Below, one piece after another: positions 36,992-45,870 of a DNA stretch of 64,000 nucleotides. Source of the stretch: an uncultured Mailhella sp. (GTDB lineage: Bacteria; Desulfobacterota; Desulfovibrionia; Desulfovibrionales; Desulfovibrionaceae); the NCBI GenBank assembly GCA_944324085.1, contig CALUUX010000003.1, forward strand, positions 120,219 to 184,218, given 5' to 3'. The notes below the pieces were generated by a model. It was given only the letters and a program-made list of their open reading frames with translations, had not been told where the DNA came from and searched no databases. Within the stretch, counting starts at the first letter, position 1. Every line of letters starts with the position of its first letter. Made by a program: the position numbers and the translations under genes.

Positions 36992-37927
36992 ATGAAAATA
37001 GACCATCTTCTGTCGTTTCGAAAGGTGGCGCAAACGGGCAGCTTCACGCGCGCGGCGCAGGAACTGTTCATCACGCAGCCTACGGTGACGCATCATATAC
37101 AGCAGCTGGAATATGAACTGGGCTGTTCGCTTCTTATCCGCTCCAATCAGGACACGCGATTGACCCCGGAGGGCGAGGAGTTGCTGGTCAAGGTGGGGGA
37201 ACTTTTCCGACTTCTGGAAGAAATCAAGGGTATTGCAAGTCGGAAAAAAGTTATCAGCGGGGAGTTGAAACTGGCGGCGTCTTCCGTCATGGGCACGTAT
37301 TTTCTGCCTCCGCTGTTGAAAATTTTTTCCGATAAGTACGCGGACATTGATATTAATTTGAAGTTTGGCAATTCCTACGCCATTGCCACCTGGGTGCAGG
37401 ACGGTTTTGTGGACGTGGGTTTTGCGCCATGGGTTCCCGGATTCACCAGTCTCGTATTCGATAAGGCGACCGCGGAACCCTGCGTGCTCGTGGCGAGTCC
37501 GGCGTACTGCGAAGCCCATAGGGACGCGCTGCGAAATCTGGATTTTTCCGCCGTCAGATTCATTCTGAGGGAGAAAGGCACCAGAGTGCATGAGCTTGCC
37601 ATGGGCTGGATGAAAAGGTTGGGCCGCATGGACGCTCCAACACCTCTGATCACGGGAGATATGGAGTCCAGCAAGAATCTTGTTCTGTCCGGCGTGGGCG
37701 TGGCTATCATTCCACGGTGCTGCGTGGAGCAGAGTCTGCGCGTGGGAAGCATGGAGGAGATTAAACTGCCGGAATCCCTGCGCATGCCGGCCGTGGAGTA
37801 TTTTGTTGTGCGGCGGAAAAATGAAAAGGCGGAACCGATTTCTGAACTTCTGCTGTCGGAGCTGAACGAGCGATACGGCATTCGTCTGCAGAAAAACGGT
37901 CGCCTGGGGACGGAATCTTCGTCCTGA
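36992..37927 (+). CDS. LysR family transcriptional regulator
   Basis: A 311-residue regulator. The N-terminal winged helix-turn-helix is 'MKIDHLLSFRKVAQTGSFTRAAQELFITQPTVTHHIQQLE' (residues 1-39), followed by the LysR linker helix and a type-2 periplasmic-binding-fold effector domain ('GELKLAASSVMGTYFLP' onward). It is convergent with the larA-tct-malic enzyme gene set and is the likely regulator of it, sensing a related hydroxy- or carboxylic acid; this is inference from proximity. The upstream 13 codons are open but the ATG at 36992 is the family start. Confidence 0.92.
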   Translation: MKIDHLLSFRKVAQTGSFTRAAQELFITQPTVTHHIQQLEYELGCSLLIRSNQDTRLTPEGEELLVKVGELFRLLEEIKGIASRKKVISGELKLAASSVMGTYFLPPLLKIFSDKYADIDINLKFGNSYAIATWVQDGFVDVGFAPWVPGFTSLVFDKATAEPCVLVASPAYCEAHRDALRNLDFSAVRFILREKGTRVHELAMGWMKRLGRMDAPTPLITGDMESSKNLVLSGVGVAIIPRCCVEQSLRVGSMEEIKLPESLRMPAVEYFVVRRKNEKAEPISELLLSELNERYGIRLQKNGRLGTESSS

Positions 37928-37967
37928 GCCGCGACGACGTTTTTGGCGACGATTCCGTTGCGACGTC

Positions 37968-37998
37968 AAAAAAGGGACGGGTAATCCCGTCCCTTCTT
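37968..37998. terminator. Bidirectional terminator between the LysR gene and larA
   Basis: Perfect 8-bp stem (GGGACGGG/CCCGTCCC), four-base loop, six T residues on the minus strand and a shorter TTCTT on the plus strand. It terminates the hydroxyacid operon and the convergent lysR gene. Confidence 0.85.
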
Positions 37999-38025
37999 AG
38001 CGAGCGGCGCAGGGGATGCCGCAAG

Positions 38026-39291
38026 TTAGCGTTGTTTGACGGGAAGGGTCACGCTGCCCTGGGGCAGAACCGCGATTTCGGCGTCCGGATGGGCGAGAAG
38101 AAAGTCGTCGTAGAAATTCTGGACGTCGACGCATTTCTTTGCCCAGAGCATGGCGGTTTCTTTTTCCGAGAGGCTGGAGACGAAGGAAAGGTCGGCTCTG
38201 ACCGCGACCCTGGCGAATCCGTAAGCCTTGTGGCCGCCGATGACGAAATGCCGGGGCACTTCTTCCAGCACTTTTTCCGGGCTGTAGCCTCGAGAAATCC
38301 ATTCTTCGAACACATGTTCGCCGAAGCCCTTGGGACATTCCGCCAGCAGCAGTATGCTCCCTCCCTCTCGCGTGATGTGCGAGGCGTGGTCCAGGGCTTT
38401 CTGCGACTGGTACATGTTCACGTCGCGAGGGTATCCGGACGCCGACGCGATGCACAAGTCGGCCTCGCGCTGGAAAGGCACCTCGTAGAGCCTGCCGGAA
38501 ATTTCCGTCGCTTCGTACCATGCCTGTTCCAGATCTCCCGCGGCGAGATGAACGATCTGCTGTTCGTCCGTGACCACGGCGTTGAGAATGAAGTCGACGC
38601 CCACTTTCCGCGCCGCCCAGATCATTTCATGACTTATGGGATTGTCGTGAATGTCCGGCAGATGATCCAGCACCTCGAGCATGCGGGCGTGATTGCGTTC
38701 TATGGTTTCGTGGCCGGCCACGCCGGGAAGAATGGATTTGCGGCCGCCGGAATATCCCGCAAAGTAGTGCGGCATGACCACGCCGAGCGTGATGACGAAG
38801 TCGGCGTCCGTGATCAGCCGGTTGATCTTGAGCGGAATGCCGGAAGGCAGCGGGCCAAGGTCTTTCAGACTGCTTTCGTCGTCGGCGACGTGGGAGACGA
38901 AGCGGAAACGGTCGACCATGGCGTCGCCGTAGGTTTTTCGGTTCAGGGCGTCGTCATGAGCCGGATGGAGACCGGTGGCGATGACGAAGGTTATCTGGTC
39001 GTCGCGGACGCCGTATTCGGCGAAGGTCTCAAGCAGCGGCGGAAAAAACACGGCATAGGGCGTGGGGCGGGTTTCGTCATTGACCACGACCGCGATGCTT
39101 TTCGGCTTTTTTTGCCTGAGCAGTTCCGCAAGGGGAGGGCATCCGGAGGGATGCCGCAGGGCCTCTCTCGCCGCGTTCAGGGGATCGGAAAGAGGCCTGG
39201 GGGCCTCCGGCAGATAGATCCGCGTTTTTTCCCTTTCCCGCGTGTCGAGGGGAATGGACGTGTTTCCGTAGGGGAGAAGTATCGTTGCCAT
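38026..39291 (-). CDS. LarA family nickel-pincer hydroxyacid racemase/epimerase
   Basis: A 421-residue LarA (DUF2088) homologue. Lactate racemase residues that hold the nickel-pincer cofactor or act in catalysis are conserved at almost the same numbers: His109 (ATGLH), His175 (PHYFAGYSGG), Lys185 and His201. The substrate is a 2-hydroxy acid, but it need not be lactate; the family includes malate racemases and others. It is last in a run with TctB, TctA, TctC and malic enzyme, which suggests malate or a related dicarboxylate. No larB/C/E cofactor genes are in the window, so the cofactor must be made elsewhere. Confidence 0.85.
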   Translation of the reverse strand: MATILLPYGNTSIPLDTREREKTRIYLPEAPRPLSDPLNAAREALRHPSGCPPLAELLRQKKPKSIAVVVNDETRPTPYAVFFPPLLETFAEYGVRDDQITFVIATGLHPAHDDALNRKTYGDAMVDRFRFVSHVADDESSLKDLGPLPSGIPLKINRLITDADFVITLGVVMPHYFAGYSGGRKSILPGVAGHETIERNHARMLEVLDHLPDIHDNPISHEMIWAARKVGVDFILNAVVTDEQQIVHLAAGDLEQAWYEATEISGRLYEVPFQREADLCIASASGYPRDVNMYQSQKALDHASHITREGGSILLLAECPKGFGEHVFEEWISRGYSPEKVLEEVPRHFVIGGHKAYGFARVAVRADLSFVSSLSEKETAMLWAKKCVDVQNFYDDFLLAHPDAEIAVLPQGSVTLPVKQR

Positions 39292-39301
39292 GATGCGCCG
39301 C

Positions 39302-39763
39302 CTAATCCATGAACAGGGATCCGTCGGGGAGAGTCACGCCGAGGAACTGGACGAAGACGTAGTAGAAGAACAGCACGCAGATAAGAGAGCCCACGCCGTT
39401 GGTCAGCGCCCGTTTCAGCGTGCGTTCGCCTTTGGGAATGTAGATCATGAGCAGAAAGAACATGCTCAGGAAGCTGGCGAGAATAAAGCCCACGGGAACC
39501 AGGAGCAGGGCCCACGCCGCGCCCGTGACCATGGAAATGACCATGGTTTTGTTGATCTGGAAGACGCCCTTCAGGTTTCCGGAAGACCGGAGGAGGCCTT
39601 TGGCCAGAATAAGCGCGCCCAGGAGGGTGAGAATGGGAAGAATTCTTTCCGGGAAGAACAGACCGAACGGGGTGAAGTCGTCGCCCAGCTGAAGGAAGAA
39701 AAACGCGACGATGGCCAGAATGGACAGTCCGCCCAGCGTGTCTATGTTGAATCTACTGTTCAT
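39302..39763 (-). CDS. Tripartite tricarboxylate transporter, small membrane subunit TctB
   Basis: A 153-residue protein with four hydrophobic segments (about residues 10-25, 40-57, 75-105 and 125-142), the TctB layout. It partners with TctA in the inner membrane. Its start lies in the end of tctA (11-bp overlap) with GAGG upstream. Sequence in this family is poorly conserved, so the assignment leans on topology and context. Confidence 0.88.
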   Translation of the reverse strand: MNSRFNIDTLGGLSILAIVAFFFLQLGDDFTPFGLFFPERILPILTLLGALILAKGLLRSSGNLKGVFQINKTMVISMVTGAAWALLLVPVGFILASFLSMFFLLMIYIPKGERTLKRALTNGVGSLICVLFFYYVFVQFLGVTLPDGSLFMD

Positions 39764-41291
39764 GGCGAACCTCGGAAGAACGGCCGGCGCGCCGACGGTC
39801 AATATATTTTTTGATGAGCGGCCAGGAGATGGAGAGCAGAGAGAGGACGATGAGCACGATGCAGAGCGGACGCGTGAAGAAGATGATCCAGGGAGCGTCC
39901 TGACTGACGGCTCCGCCCATGAGCAGCCCCTGCACGAAACCGCGTTCGGCGATGGGGCCGAGAATGAGGCCGAGCACGATGGGGCCGGGATCGAATTCCA
40001 GTTCTTTCAGGTAGTAGCCCACCAGACCGCTGACGAACATGATGATGACGTCCATGCCGTTGTTGCGGATGGCGTAGGAGCCCACGATGGTGAGCAGCAG
40101 GATGCCGGGAATAAGGCAGCGGGACGGGATTTTCGTGACGAGACGGAAGATGTATTTACCCGTCAGGATGCCGAACACGGCCATGAGAATGTTGCACACG
40201 AAGAACGAGAACATGAACGCGTAGGTGATGTCGCCGTTCTTGCTGAACAGTTCGGGGCCGGGCGTGATGCCTTGCATGAGCAGCGCGCCGAAAATGATGG
40301 CCGCGGGCGGGGAGCCGGGAATGCCCATGGCCAGCAGAGGCACAAGCGCGCCTTCCACGGTGGCGTTGTTGGCGGATTCCGTGGCGACCACGCCCTGCGC
40401 GTTGCCTTTGCCGAAGGTTTCGGGATTTTTGGCGGCGCGCTTCGCCTCGTTGTAGGCCACGATGTTGGAAATGTTGCCTCCCGCGCCGGGGAGAATGCCG
40501 ATGAGCGCGCCTATGATGGAGGAGCGCATGGTGTTGCCCATGTGACACACCACGTTGCGCCACGCGTCGATGAGGGCCTGCTTGCTGCCGCGCACCTTGT
40601 CCACCACCATCTGTTTCTGGTTGGGAGTGGAGGCCATGCGGAACACTTCAGGAATGCAGAAGAAGCCGATGAGCACGGAAACGAGTTCGACGCCGCCCTG
40701 CAGGGAGACCATGCCCAGATTGAAGCGGATGTCGCCGCCGATGGGGGCAAGGCCTATCATGCTGATCATGATGCCCACGAGGCCGCCGGCGAAGCCTTTG
40801 AGCATGGCTTCGCTGGAAAGGCTGGCGATGATGGTGAGGCCGAAGATGGCGGTCCAGAAGAATTCAGGCGGTCCGAAACGCAGGGAGAATCTGGCGAGAG
40901 GAAGGGCGAAAAGCACGAGGATGAACGTGCCGATGACGCCGCCGAAACTGGAGGCGACGGAAGCCGTGTACAAGGCTTCCTCCCCGCGTCCCTGTTTGGC
41001 CATGGGATAGCCGTCGAAGCAGGTGGCGATGGAGGAAGGGGTTCCCGGCGTGTTGAGAAGAATGGCCGAGAACGCGCCGCCGAAAATAGTGGCCGCGTAC
41101 AGGGCTCCGATGGTGACCAGACCGGGAATGGTGTCCATGGTGAAGGTGAAGGGAACCATCAGGGCCACAGCCATGGTGGCGGAGAATCCGGGGAGCGCGC
41201 CGCCAATGATTCCCAGGAAAATGGCCACGGTCATGAAGAGCATGTTTTGGAAGGTGAATATGTTGTCTGCGGCTGTCAGAATAATGTCCAT
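39753..41291 (-). CDS. Tripartite tricarboxylate transporter, large membrane subunit TctA
   Basis: A 512-residue permease with about 12 membrane segments. Family signatures are 'GIIGGALPGFSATMAVALMVPFT' (residues about 27-49), 'NTPGTPSSIAT' and the second-half repeat 'IGILPGAGGNIS' with 'ESANNATVEGALVPLLAMGIPGSP'. It takes up citrate-like or other carboxylates with the binding protein TctC. AGGAGG stands before the ATG, just beyond a hairpin separating it from tctC. Confidence 0.95.
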   Translation of the reverse strand: MDIILTAADNIFTFQNMLFMTVAIFLGIIGGALPGFSATMAVALMVPFTFTMDTIPGLVTIGALYAATIFGGAFSAILLNTPGTPSSIATCFDGYPMAKQGRGEEALYTASVASSFGGVIGTFILVLFALPLARFSLRFGPPEFFWTAIFGLTIIASLSSEAMLKGFAGGLVGIMISMIGLAPIGGDIRFNLGMVSLQGGVELVSVLIGFFCIPEVFRMASTPNQKQMVVDKVRGSKQALIDAWRNVVCHMGNTMRSSIIGALIGILPGAGGNISNIVAYNEAKRAAKNPETFGKGNAQGVVATESANNATVEGALVPLLAMGIPGSPPAAIIFGALLMQGITPGPELFSKNGDITYAFMFSFFVCNILMAVFGILTGKYIFRLVTKIPSRCLIPGILLLTIVGSYAIRNNGMDVIIMFVSGLVGYYLKELEFDPGPIVLGLILGPIAERGFVQGLLMGGAVSQDAPWIIFFTRPLCIVLIVLSLLSISWPLIKKYIDRRRAGRSSEVRHEQ

Positions 41292-41305
41292 GGATCCTCC
41301 TGTGG

Positions 41306-41329
41306 AAAAGGGGCGCGGAACGCGCCCCT
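41306..41329 (-). terminator. Intercistronic hairpin/attenuator between tctC and tctA
   Basis: Nine-base-pair very GC-rich stem (AGGGGCGCG/CGCGCCCCT) with a three-base loop and four T residues on the minus strand. A partial terminator here would give more binding protein than permease. Confidence 0.65.
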
Positions 41330-41339
41330 CCAGGGGTGA

Positions 41340-42297
41340 TTATTTGCTGAGGTCTTTGAGAAGAATTTTGTAGTCTTCAATCTTCTTATTGATGAATTCG
41401 CGGCTCTGGGCGGGATTCATGTCGAGCAGGGTCATGCCCATGGTGCTGACTTTCGCCTTGAAGGCGGGATCGGCGTTGGCCTTGGCGCAGGCCTGATAGA
41501 GCTTGTCCACGACGGAGTCGGGGGTGTCCGGAGGCACGGCCAGACCGCGGAAGGAGCCTTCCACGATGTTGTAGCCGAGTTCTTTAAAGGTAGGGGCGTC
41601 GATATTGGGATCTCGTTCTTCCGAGGCGATGGCGAGCACGCGCATTTCCTTGGCGTACTGGGAGTAACCGGAGGTAAAAGCCATGATGGCGGTCACATGG
41701 TTGCCGAGTAGGGCGATGGGCAGGTCGGCCGTTCCGGGGAAGGGAATGTAGGGAAGGTTCAGGCCGGACTGTTTATTGAACATCACCGAGGCGATGTGTC
41801 CGGAGGTGCCGTTGCCGCAGCCGCCGATGATGACGCTGCCCGGTTTTTCCTTGGCCGCCTTGATCAGATCGTCGAGGGTCTTGTAGGGGCTGTCCGCGCG
41901 CACGGCGAGGACGCACGGCGTGACGTGGAAGATCATGACGGGCTTGAGCTGTTCGGTCTTATAGCCGGCGTTTTTGCGCTGGAGCGGCTGAAGAATGATA
42001 TGCGGCAGATTGATGCCCGCGGTGTAGTGACCGGTGGCGGGATTGTTCACCAGATCGCTCCAGGCCAGCGCGCCGTCCGCGCCTATTTTGTAGTTGACGA
42101 TGACTTTCTGTCCCAGTTCCTTTTCCAGATAGGGCTGCTGGAGACGGGCGAACAGGTCGGATTCGCCGCCCGCGCTGAACGGAATCAGATAGTTGATGGG
42201 TTCATTCAGAGGAAATTTGGTTTCGTCGGCGTATGACGGGGTGGAGAACATGCCCAACAGGCAGAGGCAGGCGAGAGAGGCGAGAGTTTTTTTTCAT
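41340..42297 (-). pseudogene. Tripartite tricarboxylate transporter binding protein TctC, frameshifted in the signal peptide
   Basis: A Bug/TctC-type periplasmic binding protein of about 318 residues. The mature part 'FPLNEPINYLIPFSAGGESD...' to the end is intact (42257 down to 41340). The natural start is the ATG at 42297 with AAGGAGCG before it, but eight A residues follow. With seven the reading is MKKTLASLACLCLLGMFS, a textbook signal peptide joined in frame to the mature protein; with eight the frame is lost, and a TGA stands in the mature frame. Either a sequencing error, a true mutation, phase variation, or slippage on A8. Nothing else in the gene looks damaged. Confidence 0.85.
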
Positions 42298-42326
42298 GGA
42301 ACGCTCCTTGGGTTGAAAGTGCCTTA

Positions 42327-43489
42327 TTACGCTTCGGCGGCCGCGGCCACGGCGGCGGCCACGGTGTCGGGAAGGTTCATGTCCAGCGGGTTCGGCAGCA
42401 GATAGTTTTCGGAAAGCTGCTCGTCCGTGACGTAGCCGGCGATGGCGTCGATGGCGGCCAGTTTCATGGCCAGGGTGACATGGCGGGCCCGGGCGCGCAT
42501 GGCTCCCTTGACGATGCCGGGGAAGGCCAGAAGATTGTTGACGCAGTTGGGATAATCGAAACGGCCGGTGCCTATGTATCGGGCTCCGGCGGCGCGGGCG
42601 TCTTCGGGCATGATTTCAGGATCGGGATTGGCGAGGGCGAAGACGATGGCGTCGGGATTCATGGACGCCGCCATGTCCCTGCTGACGAGCCCCGCGCGGG
42701 AAAGTCCGATGAAAATGTCGGCGCCGCGCATGGAGGAAGCCAGATCGGCGCCGGGCGTGGCGGAGCTGCGTTCCAGCACGGCCCGCTTGTACTGGTTCAG
42801 ATCGGAGCGGTCTTTGGAAAGCATGCCCTTGCTGTCGGCCATGCAGATGTCGGTGATGCCGAGTTCAAACAGAAGATTGGCCGTGGCCAGAGCCGAAGCT
42901 TCCGCGCCGCTGATGACCACTTTCATGGAGGAGAGATCGCGTCCGGAGAGTCTGGCCACGTTTTTCAGGCCGGCGCAGATGGCCATGGCGGTGCCGTGCT
43001 GATCGTCGTGAAATACGGGAATGTTGAGTTCCGCGTTCAGTCTTCTTTCTATTTCAAAGCATCTCGGCGCGGCGATGTCTTCAAGAAAAATAAAGCCGAA
43101 GGAAGGTTCGATGTTTTTGACCGTGCGTATGATTTCTTCCGTGTCCGTGGTGTTGAGGCAGATCGGCACGGGGGGTCGGCGTTGGCGAAATGCTTGAGCA
43201 TGACGCCCTTTCCTTCCATGACGACCATCGCCGCTTCCGGCCCCACGTTGCCGAGCCCGAGAACGGCGGTTCCGTCAGTGACGATGGCGAGCATGCTGGC
43301 CTTGGCGGTGTATTGATACTGTAACGCTTTGTCTTTTTGCACGGCGCGGGTGGGTTCCGCCACGCCTGGCGTGTAGGCTATGCTGAGTTCTTCAAGATTT
43401 GACGCTCCAACTTTGCAGCAGACTTCAAGTTTTCCTCTGGCGTTTGCTACAAGTTGAACGGCCCGTTGATAGATTTCGGATTCGTTCAT
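42327..43489 (-). pseudogene. NAD(P)-dependent malic enzyme, frameshifted at a C6 tract
   Basis: Malic enzyme (L-malate to pyruvate and CO2), about 387 residues if restored. The N-terminal part (43489 down to the tract at 43170-43175) has 'SIAYTPGVAEP' and 'TDGTAVLGLGNVGPEAAMVVMEGK'. The rest, in another frame, has 'PICLNTTDTEEI', 'FHDDQHGTAMAI' and the NAD-binding 'ISGAEASALATANLL'. The frames join at six C residues: seven C, or four C, would restore reading; four gives the usual spacing before PICL. GGGAGG precedes the ATG. Upstream neighbour of tctC; probably the first gene of the module. Confidence 0.85.
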
Positions 43490-43708
43490 GCTTCCTCCCG
43501 AAAAAATGGCTTTATTATTCTCATATAGCAAAGGGAGTCTTTGACCAAATCAAAAATCTGCATGGCGTGCATCATGAAAACGAATCGCCTTGGGGGAACG
43601 GAGAGGCGGGCGGCCTGACGGGAAACTTGCCTCAAACGTACAGGCGTGCTACTGGAAACTGGTGGCTCGGACGCTTTGACCGCGCCCGAACCGACACAGG
43701 AGAAAACG

Positions 43709-45052
43709 ATGCCATTCTGGAAAAAAGAGCGAATCAGTCCTTCGCAGATTATCATTCTCGGATATTTTCTGCTCATCGTCTGCGGAACGGGACTGCTGAT
43801 GCTTCCATGCACTACGAGGGACGGCGTGGGGCCGAGTTTCGGCGACGCGTTGTTTACGGCCACGTCGGCCATTACCGTGACGGGGCTTGTGGTGCACGAC
43901 ACGGTGCGGTTCTGGTCGGGGTTCGGGCAGGCCGTCATATTGCTGCTCATACAGGCGGGGGGACTCGGCGTTATGAGCATGGCCATAGCCGTGGCCGTGC
44001 TGGCCGGACAAAAAATCGGCTTTCGTCTGCGCTGGGTGATGCAGGAATCCATTTCCGCGCCGCAGCTTGCCGGCATCGTCCGCCTGACGGGCTTTATTTT
44101 TAAAACCGTGCTTGTCGTGGAACTGGCGGGAGCGGCTCTGCTGGCGTGGCGTTTCTGTCCTGACATGGGCTTGGGCAGGGGCTTGTGGATGGCGTTGTTT
44201 CATGCGGTGTCCGCGTTCTGCAACGCCGGCTTCGATCTCATGGGCGCGGAGCGTCCTTATTCTTCGTTGACGGCGTACGCGGCGGATCCGCTGGTGTGTC
44301 TCGTCGTCGCGTCGCTCGTCATCATCGGAGGCATAGGCTTCCTCACGCTGGACGACGTTCGTTCCCACGGCCTGGACATGAGGCGTTACCGGCTTCAGAG
44401 CAAGCTGGTTCTGCTGTTCAGCGTTACGCTGATCCTGTTGGGATTTTTGTTTTTCTTCTGCTATGAGTTTCAGCGCGACGCTTGGAACATGTCCGGTCCT
44501 GAGGCCGCGCTGGCGGCGTTTTTTCAGTCGGTGAGTCCGCGAACGGCGGGATTCAACAGCGTGGATCTCACGGCCTTGAGCCCTCTTGGCAAACTGGTCA
44601 CCATTCTGCTCATGCTGGTGGGCGCGGCGCCCGGTTCCACGGGCGGCGGTTTCAAGGTCACGACGCTGGCCGTGCTGTTGCTGGGGCTTCTGTCCATTTT
44701 TCTGCACCGGGGCGACGTGCGGGGATTCGGCCGTCGACTGACGGATATGGCTCTTCGCCGGGCTTCGGGCATATTCATGTTTTACCTGCTGCTTTTTCTG
44801 GCCGGGGGCATGCTGATCGCCGCGTTTGACGAGCTTCCGCTCATGACGGCGTTTTTTGAGGCCGCGTCGGCCATAGGCACCGTGGGACTTTCGCTGGGCG
44901 CGACGCCGGAACTTTCCGACGCGTCGCGGGGAATTTTGATATTGCTCATGTATTTCGGCAGAGTGGGCAGTCTTACGGTGGTGTTTGCGGTGTCGTCCGG
45001 CCTGAGGCAGGACGGCTTCCGGTATCCTGCCGAAGATGTGGCCGTAGGCTGA
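43709..45052 (+). CDS. Potassium uptake protein, TrkH/KtrB family
   Basis: A 447-residue membrane protein with four repeated M1-P-M2 units. Selectivity-filter-like loops are seen in 'TATSAITVTGLVVHD' (first pore), 'AVSAFCNAGFDLMG', 'SVSPRTAGFNSVDL' and 'AASAIGTVGLSLG'. The length and the following KtrA-type gene point to the Ktr system. AGGAG precedes the ATG at 43709; the earlier open frame lacks a ribosome-binding site. It is divergent from malic enzyme. Confidence 0.93.
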   Translation: MPFWKKERISPSQIIILGYFLLIVCGTGLLMLPCTTRDGVGPSFGDALFTATSAITVTGLVVHDTVRFWSGFGQAVILLLIQAGGLGVMSMAIAVAVLAGQKIGFRLRWVMQESISAPQLAGIVRLTGFIFKTVLVVELAGAALLAWRFCPDMGLGRGLWMALFHAVSAFCNAGFDLMGAERPYSSLTAYAADPLVCLVVASLVIIGGIGFLTLDDVRSHGLDMRRYRLQSKLVLLFSVTLILLGFLFFFCYEFQRDAWNMSGPEAALAAFFQSVSPRTAGFNSVDLTALSPLGKLVTILLMLVGAAPGSTGGGFKVTTLAVLLLGLLSIFLHRGDVRGFGRRLTDMALRRASGIFMFYLLLFLAGGMLIAAFDELPLMTAFFEAASAIGTVGLSLGATPELSDASRGILILLMYFGRVGSLTVVFAVSSGLRQDGFRYPAEDVAVG

Positions 45053-45066
45053 AAGGAGAGGGTCGC

Positions 45067-45717
45067 GTGAAATCCGTATTGCTTATAGGGCTCGGTCGTT
45101 TCGGTCGCCGCATGGCGAGAAAGCTGCGGGAACTGCATCATGAAGTGCTCGCCATAGACAGGAACGAGCAGCGGGTCAACGACGCTCTGGACTTTGTGAC
45201 CAGCGCGCAGATCGCGGACGCCACGAGCGAGTCGTTCATTCGTTCCGTGGGCGTGAGCAATTTCGACATGTGCGTCGTGGCCATTGGCGACGATTTTCAG
45301 AGTTCGCTGGAAACGACGGCCCTGCTCAAGGAACATGGGGCAAAATTTGTGCTGTCCCGGGCGTCGCGTGATGTGCACGCCAAGTTTCTCCTGCGCAACG
45401 GGGCGGACGACGTGGTGTATCCGGAGCGGCAGACCGCCGACTGGGCGGCCATGCGCTACAGCAGCGATCATATTTTCGATTATGTGAAACTGTCGCCCGA
45501 TTATTCCATTTATGAAATCGCCACGCCGAAGGAATGGCAGGGAAAAACCGTCAAGGATTTGGCGGTGCGGCAGCGGTACCGCGTCAACGTGCTCGGCGTA
45601 AGGCGTGGAGACAAGCTCCAGCCCATGCCCGGCCCGGCGCATTGCTTCCAGCCGGACGAAAGCGTGCTGGTGCTCGGGCACGATATGGACGTGCAGAGCC
45701 TTCTTCGACAGAACTGA
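45067..45717 (+). CDS. Potassium uptake regulatory subunit, KtrA/TrkA family
   Basis: A 216-residue cytoplasmic RCK protein that gates the KtrB channel in response to nucleotides. The N-terminal Rossmann motif is 'LLIGLGRFGRRMARKL' (residues 5-20), with an acidic residue in 'VLAIDRNEQRV', then a C-terminal RCK_C domain from about residue 135. GTG start at 45067 with AAAGGAGAGG before it, 14 bp after ktrB: a two-gene operon. Confidence 0.95.
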   Translation: MKSVLLIGLGRFGRRMARKLRELHHEVLAIDRNEQRVNDALDFVTSAQIADATSESFIRSVGVSNFDMCVVAIGDDFQSSLETTALLKEHGAKFVLSRASRDVHAKFLLRNGADDVVYPERQTADWAAMRYSSDHIFDYVKLSPDYSIYEIATPKEWQGKTVKDLAVRQRYRVNVLGVRRGDKLQPMPGPAHCFQPDESVLVLGHDMDVQSLLRQN

Positions 45718-45760
45718 GCGTTTCTGAGGGCATGGCTTGCGTTGCGCGGCGTCGCAGGTT

Positions 45761-45783
45761 ACTATTGGACTAAGTCTTATAGT
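45761..45783 (+). promoter_or_regulatory. Candidate operator overlapping the promoter of the PadR-radical SAM gene
   Basis: A 23-bp near-perfect dyad: outer arms ACTAT/ATAGT and inner arms GACT/AGTC around a central A; 9 of 11 positions are symmetrical. The right arm contains TATAGT, a good -10 hexamer, 88 bp before the ATG. PadR proteins bind such promoter dyads and the downstream gene encodes a PadR domain, so autoregulation is plausible. The -35 box is weak. Confidence 0.5.
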
Positions 45784-45870
45784 TGATGGCGTCAAAAACG
45801 AAGTCGTCGCGTCGTGCGGAGGCGACATTGAGCCGAGCTTCGCCGGAGCGAAAGGCAGAGGCGCGCAACC

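Noticed and set aside
39711..41339. 542-codon plus-strand frame opposite tctA
   Set aside because: His/Asp/Glu-rich complement of a membrane protein; no features of a gene.
42255..42257. TTG as the true start of TctC
   Set aside because: It would remove the signal peptide from a periplasmic binding protein and has no ribosome-binding site; the ATG at 42297 has both once the A8 shift is allowed for.
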